From: Argopecten irradians
Taxonomy: Eukaryota; Mollusca; Bivalvia; Pectinida; Pectinidae
Reading direction: 5' to 3'
Assembly: GCF_041381155.1 (NCBI RefSeq)
Contig: NC_091135.1
Span: forward strand, 6,377,620-6,441,619
DNA length: 64,000 nt
Shown here: one piece after another, positions 15,101 to 25,700 of the stretch
Layout: every line of letters starts with the position of its first letter
How positions within the stretch are numbered: position 1 is the first letter of the stretch
Translations under genes and position numbers: made by a program
Notes under the pieces: generated by a model
Told to the model about the DNA's origin: nothing
The model's input: the letters and a program-made list of their open reading frames with translations, nothing else
Database searches by the model: none

Positions 15101-15720
15101 CTGTTATATACTCCAAATTTCTTAAATGATAAATGCTATAAATTGTATTCAATATTGCTTGGTTTGGCAGCTCATTCAATTTCTTAATCAAACGCTAACA
15201 ATACTAAAAATACCGTGTTTAGTCCTGCTACGAGCAAGCAGTAGTTGAAAATAGTTTAAAAGCAATCTGTTGAAAGTGAAAATAAACTAAAACATCGTGT
15301 AAAACACGTCAATTATAGTATGAACATTTTATTAATGAATTTTAATCAAAATAAAATTCAAAAGTTACAAAACGGAATCTTTACCTGGTTGGCTATTCCT
15401 CGCCGTCCATGCATTCTCGTTAAGTCTGAAAATAAGATAAATAACACTTATATATTTATTCAAAGACTCTTTCAGAATGGCCTTGTTTCTTTAAAGTACG
15501 GTCATGTTTACTTTCTTTTGTAAAAAGAAAAAGATTGTCATCATAAAATAAACGATAAAGTAAAGTATCCAAACAAAATCTCTGTTAAATATGAGCTTCA
15601 TTTTCAAACTTACATTTCGAGCCTAGTAAATCTGCGTCTGATGTTTCTCTCTGCCGCAGGGTATTATCCGATGCTACAAATACCCGGCGTATACTTCCTT
15701 ATGGAACTCCAGGGGATTCC
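6137..15720 (-). CDS. Type II membrane protein with PPPY tail, five thrombospondin type-1 repeats and a CBM14 domain
   Basis: Coding exons in transcript order: 15414-15385 (ATG at 15414), 12825-12712, 12156-12106, 11862-11830, 11150-11091, 9110-9063, 8520-8424, 7501-6644, 6327-6137 (TGA at 6139-6137). They total 1482 bases, or 493 residues, with phase kept at every junction. A 5' UTR exon runs from about 15720 to 15614 and splices to 15425; an in-frame stop precedes the chosen ATG with no earlier ATG, which fixes the start. There is no signal peptide. Residues 1-118 are polar, with PPPY at 39-42 (WW-domain ligand) and basic RKVTHR just before a helix at about 119-141, which predicts type II topology. 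Residues about 150-430 carry five TSRs (WSEW / CSxTCGxG / RNRxC pattern). The last 60 residues have six cysteines in chitin-binding type-2 spacing (C..C..YITC..C..C..C). Likely a cell-surface protein binding matrix or chitin; the exact role is unknown. Confidence 0.87.
7583..7747. repeat. MITE family 2, internally deleted copy in a TSR-gene intron
   Basis: The left end TTTAAGTGGATAGTCGG and the right end CCTGATTACTCAATCTAAA correspond to the ends of the fuller copy at 61098-61443. Internal matches include AAAAATGGTGTGAA, TTCTTATGAAAT and AATGAACGCATTTA. The copy is half the length of the other, so it is internally deleted. It lies in the intron between the membrane-helix exon and the TSR exon. 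Confidence 0.6.
8105..8345. repeat. Interspersed-repeat-like segment with GACGGACAGAAG motif
   Basis: A segment with the run AGACAGATAGACGGACAGAA followed by CGGACGTACAGTTGAAAACCC resembles tail sequences common in mollusc interspersed repeats. It lies in an intron of the TSR gene. It has no coding potential of its own, and the assignment is by general resemblance only. Confidence 0.3.
10258..10462 (-). mobile_element. tRNA-derived SINE, full-length
   Basis: On the minus strand the element starts with a tRNA-like head. Its A box is TGGCCGAGTGG and its B box is GGTTCGAATCC (plus strand 10382-10392). The body contains TTTCTCCGGGTACTCTGGC, CCTCCACCAACAAACCTGGC and CCCTGGCTGTTAATAGGACG, ending in an A-rich tail. 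The head resembles a serine- or leucine-type tRNA with a long variable arm. Copies sharing this body occur at 55896-56050 and 59246-59455, with a worn remnant near 17084-17205. This fits a bivalve tRNA-SINE family and is not a working tRNA gene. It sits in an intron of the TSR gene. Confidence 0.85.
10862..11012. repeat. Foldback element with about 70-base arms
   Basis: The left arm starts ACTCTTTCATAAGTGGATATG and the right arm ends CATATCCACATATGAAAGAGT. Pairing continues inward through AAGGATAGGGATATTC, CCCTCGGG and ATTTTGTGA, so nearly the whole 150 bases can fold into one hairpin. It is a non-coding MITE-like element in the intron before exon 9110-9063 of the TSR gene. Confidence 0.75.
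11392..11456. repeat. MITE family 1, end fragment
   Basis: The segment reads ATGACGTAATAATGGCAA, then TTAACTCTGTAAAATACAATGGCGGAATAAC. It matches the right-hand end of family 1 (TTAACTCTGTAATATGCAAA...GGAATAA). Only one arm is recognisable, so it is a worn fragment. Confidence 0.45.
11539..11637. repeat. Foldback element with ATGAATACCAG ends
   Basis: The left arm ATGAATACCAGTAGTATTTT...AGTGAGGT pairs with the right arm ACCTCACTCTATGAAACATAACTGGTATTCAT. The arms are about 32 bases, the whole about 100 bases. It is non-coding and intronic in the TSR gene. Confidence 0.65.
12536..12655 (-). mobile_element. SINE-like fragment of a second type
   Basis: On the minus strand the segment begins AACTGGCTGGGGTTCGATCC, which includes a B-box-like GGTTCGATCC. 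It runs through CACTTATCCGATGACCTGGG and TTTCTCTGGACACTCCAG to GGTTTCAACCCACTTTG. The promoter-like box plus body resembles a tRNA-derived SINE whose body differs from the 10258 copy. No intact A box was found, so the 5' end is probably truncated. Confidence 0.45.
13097..13224 (+). repeat. About 21-base minisatellite, roughly six copies
   Basis: Tandem variants of TGGGTACGACTTCGCCA follow one another at a spacing of about 17-24 bases, with a change between ACGAG and ACGAC and a decaying right end. The open frame across it only reflects the repeat (recurring WVRVRL-like words). It lies in the long first coding intron of the TSR gene. Confidence 0.75.
13611..13797. repeat. MITE family 1, best copy
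   Basis: The terminal inverted repeat TTTGCATATTACAGAGTTA (13621-13639) is matched perfectly by TAACTCTGTAATATGCAAA (13769-13787). Outside this, TTATTCC and GGAATAA extend the pairing. Inside are CTTGCGGGTATTGATTGTGACGTCA on the left and its partner GATACCTACCCGCAAGGGAG on the right. At about 187 bases with no coding sequence, it is non-autonomous. Target-site duplication is not clear. Confidence 0.8.
15614..15720 (-). other. 5' untranslated exon of the TSR gene
   Basis: The segment ends on the minus strand at CTCGAAAT before a GTAAGT donor (15613-15608). Joined to the acceptor at 15425, it leaves an in-frame stop upstream of the ATG at 15414 and no earlier ATG. The 5' limit is approximate: no TATA box or initiator was recognised. 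Confidence 0.55.
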
Positions 15721-17083
15721 CGATCTGCATAAAATAGTGGGCTCATTGATTTCCTTTGTCATCAAATATTCATGGCCATACCAATGTCTCCCGTAGAAGC
15801 TGCAGACGTGTTATTGGAGATATTGATTTCTCGTACAAAAGATGTGTTACAATTGAAAATGAGATAAACGGGATTAAAAAAACCATATAATAACATAACA
15901 TAACATTCATTGGAGTATCAAAAAAGTTTGCAAACTGTGTGGATCCGCGTAGCGAATTTTCACAAAAGTTCACAAACAAAATTTGTTTTAATGAAATTAA
16001 AAAATATTGACATCAACGCTTATAATTAATTTTCCAGACAACGTGATAAAATAAAAAATATATATACGTACGATTCTATTGGTTTTCCAAGGGATTATTT
16101 TTCCAAATCAATACTCAATATATCAGGACATCTGAAACTCTCTGTCAAAACATGTACAGTCCCGGTACATTTTGTCAGTAATTGACGCTACTCTTAAAAC
16201 TTCCTGGGTCACGTGAAGGTTAATTGAGAGGTAAACGTGATCTGGCGCAGTTAAAGAATGTATGACTACAATAACGGTAACAAATGATTCCTACTTGTCT
16301 AACTCAAAGGAAAAAAACAGTGTAAAAAGGTAGTGTGTGTAGCATTAATAACATTCACTGATGACATTGACTATATTTATGCCGTAACAATGTAAAGATG
16401 GCGTTATAAGATAATCTATAAATATACCCGTACAAGGAAGTATTTATCTCTCTATGCAATGAAGGGCAAAACATACACACGAAGTAAGATCATCTTCAAT
16501 GACATTTATTAAATGTGACTTTCATTCATTATTATTGTGCAGTGTCGCTATAGGAAGATTGTACAATGTGCCCTGTTTTGTCATGTTGTAGAGAAACTCT
16601 CCATTTGTTGGAGCATCCCTCAGAAGGGTTGAAATACACTGTGATGACAATTCTTTATAACAGACGTTTTGAACGCTTTGTAGTTTACATACTGTATATA
16701 TTTAGAGAAGTAGGGGCAACAACTCATGGTATCGTTCATACAGGGCGTAATGGTGAATATGTATAAGGTAAATGTTCAATGTAAGAAACACCTGCTATGT
16801 CCTAAAAACCTGAATTTTCGTTACTGCATTTGTAAGTGCATTATGCGATGGTATTATTCTTAATACGTTAATTGGTGTAATCCATCCTCTTAAGCAACAA
16901 ATATTGACGTAATTGAAGTATTGCTACCTACTTTAATTATTTTAAACTTAAAAAAATACCTCGTCATACATTTTTTCTAACATATAAGTTCTTTTTGGAC
17001 GGCCTTTTTATGTATATAATGAACCGATAGGACGAATGGTTTACATATCCAGAAAAAAATACCACCAGTCCTTTATCCATTTC

Positions 17084-17205
17084 TGTGTCTTACGTTCGAA
17101 TTCCCTGTGGGGCAGTTGCAGACCGATGGATCCGCGTGTTTTCTTTATGATTTTTCCACCTTTGCCTGACACGTTTTTAAATACGTCTGACTATTAATAG
17201 GACAA
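17084..17205 (+). mobile_element. Worn SINE remnant
   Basis: TACGTTCGAATTCCCTGTGGGGCAGTTG matches the B box and following body of the 10258 SINE. TTTTTCCACCTTTGCCTGACACG and CTGACTATTAATAGGA match its distal body in order. The A box is gone, so it is an old copy. Confidence 0.5.
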
Positions 17206-17996
17206 TGAACTAACAAGCACATTATTCTGTTGGCGTGCGGTAAAAGCGTGTTTTGGGAGTTCCTATGTGTCCCCTTGTGATAGTGGAACTCTTGTCTACT
17301 TTTAAATAATATTCCACTAAAACGTTATGTCAAAGATATCGAGCAGCACGCACCCACATTCTTACACTATATAACCAAATACAGATGAAACAGCAAACCA
17401 GTCGTCCCTCTCCCTTTCTGCTGAGAGCACCAAACATCTACTATTATCACAGCTTATGTTGTCCCTATTTGGAGAGAACGCTGTAACTTTCTAAATGCAG
17501 CTAATACTTACTCAATGCGTGAGGTAGTGATTCAGGAAGAATCGGTAAAAAATCTAAAATTTGATTGTCACGATTATATGTATCAATGTCATATGCCTAA
17601 CTACAAACAGGCATCGAAATCAGTTCTATATCTATGTCGTTCCGCCTTGTCACTACTGAACTCGTTTGATTATTAGGTATCATATGACAATTATATATGA
17701 TTTTCTTTTACATATATAGGCAAAAAAAACTTGAATCCAGCTATCATTTTCCGCTAAGATCTATTTATATCATTAGACCATATGAGTGTATCTTTTGTTA
17801 AATATTACCTGCGACATCATCGCTAACGATATTCCGCCACCGACAGAGCATAAATGATACCCATCATTTGAATGATAACTGATCATGATGAAATGTAGCA
17901 GGAGGGGGTCTCGGCGAATGGATGAGCCTTCCGTGTATAGTGGAAATGTATGGCCCATCACCCATTCCTCAAGTTCTCCCTCTGCAATATTCTTTT

Positions 17997-19430
17997 GAGA
18001 TTCCGGCGGGACACAATGGAAAGTATAACCAGGAGATGGAATAAATGTTAACAGTTTATTATATAAACATAAAGTAAACAGATAACAAAAGCAAAAAGTA
18101 GAAGAATTATCCTAGACTTAATTGGAATGTACAAAGTATTTTGATTCGCATTTATAACCAAATTATGCATTGAAATGCACTATTATGAATACTTCTGAAC
18201 TGAATAAAATCATAAAATAAAGTAACCAAAAGATTCACTGATTATTTCTATTAACCCAAGAAAATATATAATATGTAGTAGCTATCATTACTAAGAACTA
18301 ACGAAATGTAATGAAATATGTAAATGATATTTATAGACCAATTGACTTAATCAGATGGTCTTCTGGATGCGTAATAACCGCCCCCAACCCGAAGTACCAA
18401 TCACCATGTCCTAATGTCCCAACTATTGACCTTTAATAGTAACAGAACAGTCCGGCATCTTGACCTACACACGCTGTTAGAGCACAGGTTTAATTTAGAT
18501 ATGGAATTTAATAACTTTGCACAACATTTACAGTGAAGTTAATAGTGAAAGATATGCACATATCCCTAGCGCACTGGGCCAACCTAAACCTACTTGTCTC
18601 ACCCTAGCACGCACGATACCCGTTCAACCGAGGCGCTGTCAACGCACCCTCATCCCCCACTATTCCTGGTACGACAAAATTATATATAAGCTTGCCCACT
18701 GTTCGAGACCACAGATAGAATAATATGCGCTTCCCCATAGTGGGTAACCGTCATTATAATTACTTGTCACTGTTAAACACATTCCCGGTAAACAGACGGT
18801 AAAAACCTGTCTTTCTCCCAGGTAATGTCACCCCAAAATATCTAATTCTCTTCTGAACTAGTTACATTATCGCCGACAAGCAGTAATTATGCTATATCTG
18901 GTCAACATACACAGGATTACCACACAGCCAGCTTACTGTTTATTCATACTAGTTACAGTTGATACATGGTACTATCGGAATGATTTCCGTATTATTTCAT
19001 TCAATTTCATATTTATGTTCTATCTGAGTTTGGAGGTAATAAGGAGGCATGGTGTACCATAGTGCCTCCATTCCGGAGGCTGCTGGCACTTACCAGTGAT
19101 AGGCTGGCTCTACCAGATAGGCTGGCTCTACCAGACCTGTAGAACCAATCTGCTCTCACGATAGACCAATCAGAGCGCTCGGCACATAGCTCCGAAGTCT
19201 GTAGTTTCTATCATGGTCGTCTGTAGTGCTAGTTTCGAACACCTAATATGTAACTTGACTCTCTACGGCTCTATGAGATCGTAATTGATCGTAAATTAGT
19301 AACGATTTAAGTAGGTAAGCTATATAGATATTAAATGTACCTTTACTTTACTCAGAGGCGATTTTAATAGCTAGCAAATACACCATAGACATTTCCCGCC
19401 AAAGCCTGTTCCGTTACAGTATAATCGTGT
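17997..19430 (-). repeat. Unclassified GC-richer repeat-like block
   Basis: On the minus strand the block runs from TGTAACGGAACAGGCTTTGG to GTCCCGCCGGAATC. It is richer in G and C than its surroundings and carries a back-to-back duplication of AGGCTGGCTCTACCAGAT near 19101-19135. It has no open frame of note. The TG start, length near 1.4 kb and an AATAAA-like motif (minus strand, about 18045) would suit a lone LTR, but no target duplication or partner copy was seen, so the class is left open. Confidence 0.25.
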
Positions 19431-19526
19431 TAATATGTGTCTAATCAACACAAAAATGCATATATAATAATCTATTTTGCTTCTGGTGCATGCACAATTA
19501 TTCATATTTTCATCTTGAAATAAAGC

Positions 19527-19662
19527 TAAAAGCTCAAACTTTTCAATGGTCGTGATGTTTTAAATTAAGTAAATTTTGTAACCGAAGAGAAATACTAATT
19601 CGTCCCCTCCTGTTTTTGATAGAGTAAAAAGAAAGTTTGTCGGCGATGGAGCATCTTCAGTG
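19527..19662 (-). repeat. MITE family 3 fragment
   Basis: AAAGCTCAAACTTTTCA, TTTTGTAACCGAAGAGAAATACTA, CTCCTGTTTTTGATAG and TTTGTCGGCGATGGAGCATC line up in order with the reverse complement of the left half of the element at 60097-60456. Only one half is present here. Confidence 0.6.
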
Positions 19663-20391
19663 ATATAAAAAACATATTTAAGAAATTATTCACCAGAAGT
19701 ACGGAATAGTAAATGAATTATGATAGAGGAGTGTTTAACAGATCAATTGGGTATCAATTATAATGTCATGCCAACACACACTCACTATATACTCAAGTGG
19801 TGTAAACACCTTTATGTATTGATAATGTTTATAGTGAAAGAGGCGTAAATGTTAAAAGGGGAAAAAGAGTCCCTTATAAACATAACAAAGAAAATCAATT
19901 GAGGAAGAGGTAGTCTCACTACAATTTAGCAGTGTCACTGGTGACATGAAGTTATTTCTACACCTACAAGAGTTGTGTTACTCTATAGCTTTTGAAATAG
20001 AAAAATAACAAGGAAGTAGTTTTAACAAATGAAATATAATCAAGGTGAGCATTATTCTTCGGTGATGTTCACAAGGTTACGACAATGAAAAGGTTTCATA
20101 ATTAGTAATGATTTAAAGCAGGTGTTTCCATTCTGTGGTTCGCTTTCGACGGAGTCACAATATATTTACAGCCGAATTGGAACGTGACGATTAGTTTGGC
20201 CTTTGTCACGGTGAGATAACGCTATAAAACGAAAAGAAACTAAATATTTAATAAGTGATATCACAATATCTCAAAATAAAAAAACCACGGCGCCAGCTGC
20301 CATTAATGTCTGGCAAATACCGACATTAATATCAGATTGTAACAAACCTGTCTATTGATTTTGTTCTGTTTTTAGAAACTTCCATCCATCC

Positions 20392-20468
20392 GAAATGGAA
20401 ATCCCTATTAAAAAAAAGAAAATAGAACAATAACAATAGGGATTTCCATTCATAAATGGAAATCCCTA
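20392..20468. repeat. Foldback with TGGAAATCCCTA arms
   Basis: AATGGAAATCCCTATT and AATAGGGATTTCCATT form a perfect inverted repeat. A third direct copy, AAATGGAAATCCCTAATAA, follows at once. It is probably the end of a foldback element plus a partial duplication, and is non-coding. Confidence 0.6.
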
Positions 20469-21657
20469 ATAATGATGATATAAAATAGATTATATCTATT
20501 ATCTATCAATATGCAGGTAAACAATACCTTTTACTGCCAGAATGGCAATATCTACGAAATCAAATATGCCCAAGAGTATCTTTGTTAGGTGAATGAAGAA
20601 AAGTCCGGTTAAGGGACAAATATTTCTTTATAAAGCATAAAACAAGTAGTTTTTGGTGGTCGATAAACATAAAGAATAATTTTGCAATAATAAGTGACAA
20701 TCTGCAAGACAATTTAATCGCATTGCATGAACAATGCGCTGCGATGAGTGTTTGTAATGTAAACCTCTACCAAAACAACATTAATTAAAAACAAAGGGGA
20801 AAAAGAAGGCTTTCTGTTATTGAGAGGAAGAAAATGATTTTGCTTAGTTTATTGAAACAAACATATTTTCCTTTAATCCAGATATGTAACGTGAAGAACC
20901 TGACAAAATGATTTCCACTAAATACATGGCCCATATTGACATCTTTTTCGAACTAATGACTGACCTTCCCTGCGTTTTGTTGTTATATAGATTTTCATTT
21001 CAAAACATGTGTAAATATATTTGAATTATATCAACACTTGATCCGCCTAAGGGGGACAAAGTATACAGGCTTTGACTGTTATTCAATCCTGTTAACTAGC
21101 ATCTTTCAATGTCAAAAAAATAAAATTATTGAGAAGTCATTTAAAGACACCTTTTGGTGGAATATTTTTATAAGGACATTCTTAAAAACAAACAATTCGC
21201 CGTTCTTTCTAGAATGCTGCATGGCATCCAGGTCATCCCTTTCTGAACAGGATTTCAGTTTTTTTTCATTTGCCCTATAAGCTAGGAAGATACACAATGA
21301 TTTATGTCAATATATATACATTGTATGTTGAGTTGGATTCTTGATGTTTTAGAAATAGTCCACAAAATGGGTCATTGAATCAGTCAATATAATCGTGCAT
21401 GCATTCATTTGGACAAACTTTGCAGCATTTTTCCTGCCATTCTATGTTCCTTACATTCAACATTTTTAATGTCAGAATAGGAAGTTAAGGTAACAGAATC
21501 GATTGTAAATATCGCAGCGTTGAAAATAGAATCACATTTATTATCGAAAGAGTTAGATATTTGTAAGGCGATAGTTCCTTTTCGTATAGACACTCTTCGT
21601 AAAATTAAACGCATACAATCACATGCACATTGCAACGATCATCAGTTGAACACGGGA

Positions 21658-21832
21658 GTTTCGAGATCCCAAAACGACGTGGGTAAAGTACAATTTACCG
21701 TCAATAAGTCCCACCATCTGATGATTATGACGTCACGAAACTCACGTCAAATGATGACGTCATAATCACCAGATGGTGAGACTTATCGACGGTAAATTGT
21801 ACTTTACCCACGTCGTATTGGGATCTCGAAAC
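21658..21832. repeat. Foldback element with about 80-base, nearly perfect arms
   Basis: The left arm begins GTTTCGAGATCCCAAAACG and the right arm ends TATTGGGATCTCGAAAC. Pairing continues through GACGTGGGTAAAGTACAATT, TACCGTC, ATAAGT, CACCATCTG and ATGATTATGACGTCA with only a few mismatches. The centre holds ACTCACGTCAAATGATGACG. The high arm identity points to a young insertion or recent gene conversion. Confidence 0.8.
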
Positions 21833-22712
21833 CGCCATATTATTTAATGCTAGGTATAACAAAACCCTCGAAAACACTCTAGCATGGTAATATTTTAACG
21901 ATGTTGGATTAGAGTAAAAAGATTTAAAGAATATACTCTAAAGAATAAAAGGATAGAAAGAAATCGAAGATGAAACAAAAACTGTCAACTATATCTGAAG
22001 GCAGTATAAATCAGCTGTCCCAATTTCATGGATGGTTCATTTTTTTCATCTGTGTGGCGGTTAGAAGCAGTTGATAAGTAAATTTATTAGAAGAGTTAGT
22101 AGCTTAGTTCATTATTTATTTAAACATATCTATTGAAGAAAATATAATAAAATCAAACAGGGACTAGGCACAGTTTATTTCAATTTATCAACATATCTAC
22201 GCCCTCTCCGGGTATATATATTAATATATATTTTCACATATAATAATATAACATAATCAATGCAAATAAAAAAAATTAATATGTATATATTCATAACTGA
22301 TTGACATTTTTTTCTCAGCAAAAGACAGGGTGTCCCAAGAAACATTCCCTGTTTTTGACTTAATATTAACTTTTGCAAAACTTAACCTTTTTATTTTGAA
22401 ACAATTTTTTATAAAGCGTTAAATTTGGGACATACCTTTTTGGAAACCCTATACATTACTCAATGTTACAATCTTCTGTCCATATTTTGTTTATTTGAAT
22501 TAAGTCTTCCATAGATCATGACCTTTATTGGAAGGTGATGCCAATAAGATATCTGGACTTTTTCATTTTATATCGATGCTTTCTGGCGTATTCCTACAAA
22601 AAATAATTGCGTCACCATCCGCACATTAGCTATTGAGTTTTGAATACAACTACTCAATGAACGGTATAAAAATAAAACTTTTTAAATCTCCTTGACGGTT
22701 TAGACGTGAGGC

Positions 22713-25700
22713 TTAGTTAGACTCAGTGGCGTACCGCTTCCCGAGTTTGTCATCTGAAAGGAGGCCAATATCGTCCAATACTCGAACCTTGTCCTTTATA
22801 AAACGTCTGTTAACGCCGTCACCCTGCATTCAAATGTAATTTACTTCAGTTTAAGAAATTTTATAATCACGCCATCAAAGAGCTTCCCGTTTCATTATGT
22901 GAAATTTCAAATATTTTTTTGAATCTATAAATGTCAATTTTTAAAATTTTACTTTTTTATTGAAAAGGCTTATGTAAACATTAATCCTGTTAGTTACACC
23001 TGTCCATATACCCACCCGACGTATATCAACGACGTTAAGTAAAATTCCAGTTACAAGTGACATCACAGAGAACACAGCCATTAATAGTAGAGCGTCCTGG
23101 TAGGCTTGTATCTGTATTTCAAGGTTAGTACTGAAAACATCATGTATGATTTATACATAGTGTAAGAACTGTTATGTGCTTTTAAAGTAGTATTTTAAAG
23201 CAAAGCAAAATATATATTCAAACATACCCTCTGTTAAGGTTGCGAGACAAACGTATAACTACAAGAAATTTAATTTCTCATACAAGTCTACAAGTGCCAC
23301 ATGAGTACTAATCAACAGTAACTGACGTTATTTGAACTCTGAGTCTGATGATGATCGTTACCTGCTTTTGCTTTCCACAATTGTACCGACAGCTAGATTA
23401 GTCAAGCCTATGCAGACACGCATCAGAAAAATTGCAATCCCAGCCCCGGTCCCAAACACGGCGGGCGGTAACAAATTGATGGCCACCTGCCACATTATTA
23501 TCTGCCAATCAGAATCAATGTTACATCACTCCCAACCAATCACAAACTATGTATCTTTATTTTTAACCAATCTAAGAGGATGTAATAACTTAAAATGTTA
23601 TATGGTATTTTTGTTTTATTGTATCTATCAGATAAAACATTTTTAATTAGATAAATCATGATAACTTTCATGCTTTCAGGTGATACTTCTTTATACAAAT
23701 TCTTTATATCAGTTTTGAATATATTTACAAGTACAGTTTATTATGCTATAAACATGTTCGAAAAATATTTTTAAAACTAATTTAACATAATGATAAATAT
23801 GTTTTTGTCGTAAACAAAAGAACATTATAATGTAAATGTTATGGGAAGGTAAACGTACAACAGCAAAACTGTAGATAGTTCCTACAGCAACAGTGAATGC
23901 CAGCGGAGGGATAGAGGGACAATACGCCATCAGTAGATACACAGGGATACCTAGGGAGGTCACAGACATCGCCACCAAACCGTTACAGTCGATTTTCCTC
24001 TGTTGTAAATCAATAAAAAATGAAAAAAGACAGAATTTTCAAGAAAGATTTTCAGCAATTACTTGCATTGTTATCAAAACATATTAGTATTTGGTTTCAA
24101 CAATGTAAGGAATGCGGAAGATATGACGGTATTTATCATTTAGCTTTTAATAATTTTGGAATCAAAAGCACTAGTGTTACGTTTTTACGGTATACACGTC
24201 TATATATTACGTTACGATAAAAAGCGGAAGTATTGTGAGTTTTATGGGTTTTTTATAAATGATAGTTCAGAATATTTTACGATGTATTGATCATGTTGCA
24301 TTACTTAACAGATACATAAGAAAGTAATGTAACCGTATTACCAGTAGAAGAGCAGCAAACGGTGAAAAAAATACCGATCCTATGTAGGACGCTCCTGTGA
24401 CGTAGGACGCTTGTACTTTAGTGTATCCGTATCTCAACTGGATATATTGTCTGTTGGGATAACGGAAAAAATAATATTGATAATTAAATATTGATAGAAA
24501 GCGCAGATCGAACAGACAGAAAGCCCGTTCGCGAAGCGAATTCTTGTTGTAGAGGTGTCTAAGTAATCGAATTAAATGTCCTATTTGTAGAGTCGGAAAA
24601 CTTTCAAAGGAAACAGAAGTTTCAGAGTTGCGCAATACCGTATTCAAAGTCATACTACACTTTGAAAAATTCATAGTAAAAGTCAATGAAAGTTAAAAAA
24701 AAAGTTACAAGCATATTGTTTGTTTATTCCTTCCATTTGGATCAATCTATTTTTGATGTCACTGAATAGAATATATGCCATATTTTCAAGTACGCCATAT
24801 TTTCAAAATACATTTGACTGCATAAATGCTAGGCATACTTTCAAAAACAAAAAAAAATGATTCAAGCATATTATTAATATATAAGGATAAAAACAGATGT
24901 CAAGATCATATGAAGTCGAATTACAACGGTATACATGTGCTTCAAAGAATTGAAATTTTATATTGAAAATTATTTTGATCAATCCAATAACAAATATAAT
25001 TTTACATACGAAATGTTGGCAACAAAGCCGTAAAAGGTGCAGTAATGAAAGCCAAGCATGGTTATGTGGATCCAGAACGTGATCGGAAGGTTGGCGATGT
25101 CGGATAACTTCTACAAACGTAATTTGAATCAATTAGTGCATACTCCAGGAGTTAATATCATTGCTGGTATACAAATACCTCTGAAATATTTCATAGTAAA
25201 ACTGAAAGCAGTTCAGGACAGAAAAAACATCTCACCGATCACAGCCTTGGAGATGCTTCCTCTAAAGACTACAGAGACCCGACGCCCAACTTCAAAACCA
25301 CAAAGTCAACTACAGTTTACCATTATTTAATTCTTTTGGTGGACATTAAATGACCGAACTGCCTTCTCATCTGCGGTCAATATTGCTATGAAATGTTTCA
25401 AGGGTAACTATAACGGTAATGATAGTAAACTCTGGAATATCGAGGATGCGATTAGCGAGAAAAGACACCTGTGTTTAAATTGTATCAATTAAATATATAT
25501 GACTTTGTAGCATACAAAGATAAGCTTGGTATTATGTTAAAAATTAGAAATGGGTAAGATGCCAGATATTATAATACTCGTGTTTCGTCATTACATTGGG
25601 CTTAAGGTTTATGCAAGAAAGGACCTTTTTCACAACCAATGTATTTGCGCACGAACCAACTGTATTAAAACCAAATATTGTATGTAGCAACATTAAAGTC

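Larger units (their letters stand above)
15721..22712. other. Intergenic region between TSR gene 5' end and transporter B 3' end
   Basis: No convincing exon was found on either strand. Contents: a worn SINE remnant (17084-17205), a GC-richer repeat-like block (17997-19430), a MITE family 3 fragment (19527-19662), and foldbacks at 20392-20468 and 21658-21832. The promoter of the TSR gene must lie at its left edge. A possible polyadenylation signal for transporter B is AATAAA on the minus strand at 22395-22390. Confidence 0.6.

Noticed and set aside
22320-22455. GGGTGTCCCAAG motif as a mariner-type transposon end
   Set aside because: No matching inverted partner end or transposase sequence nearby.
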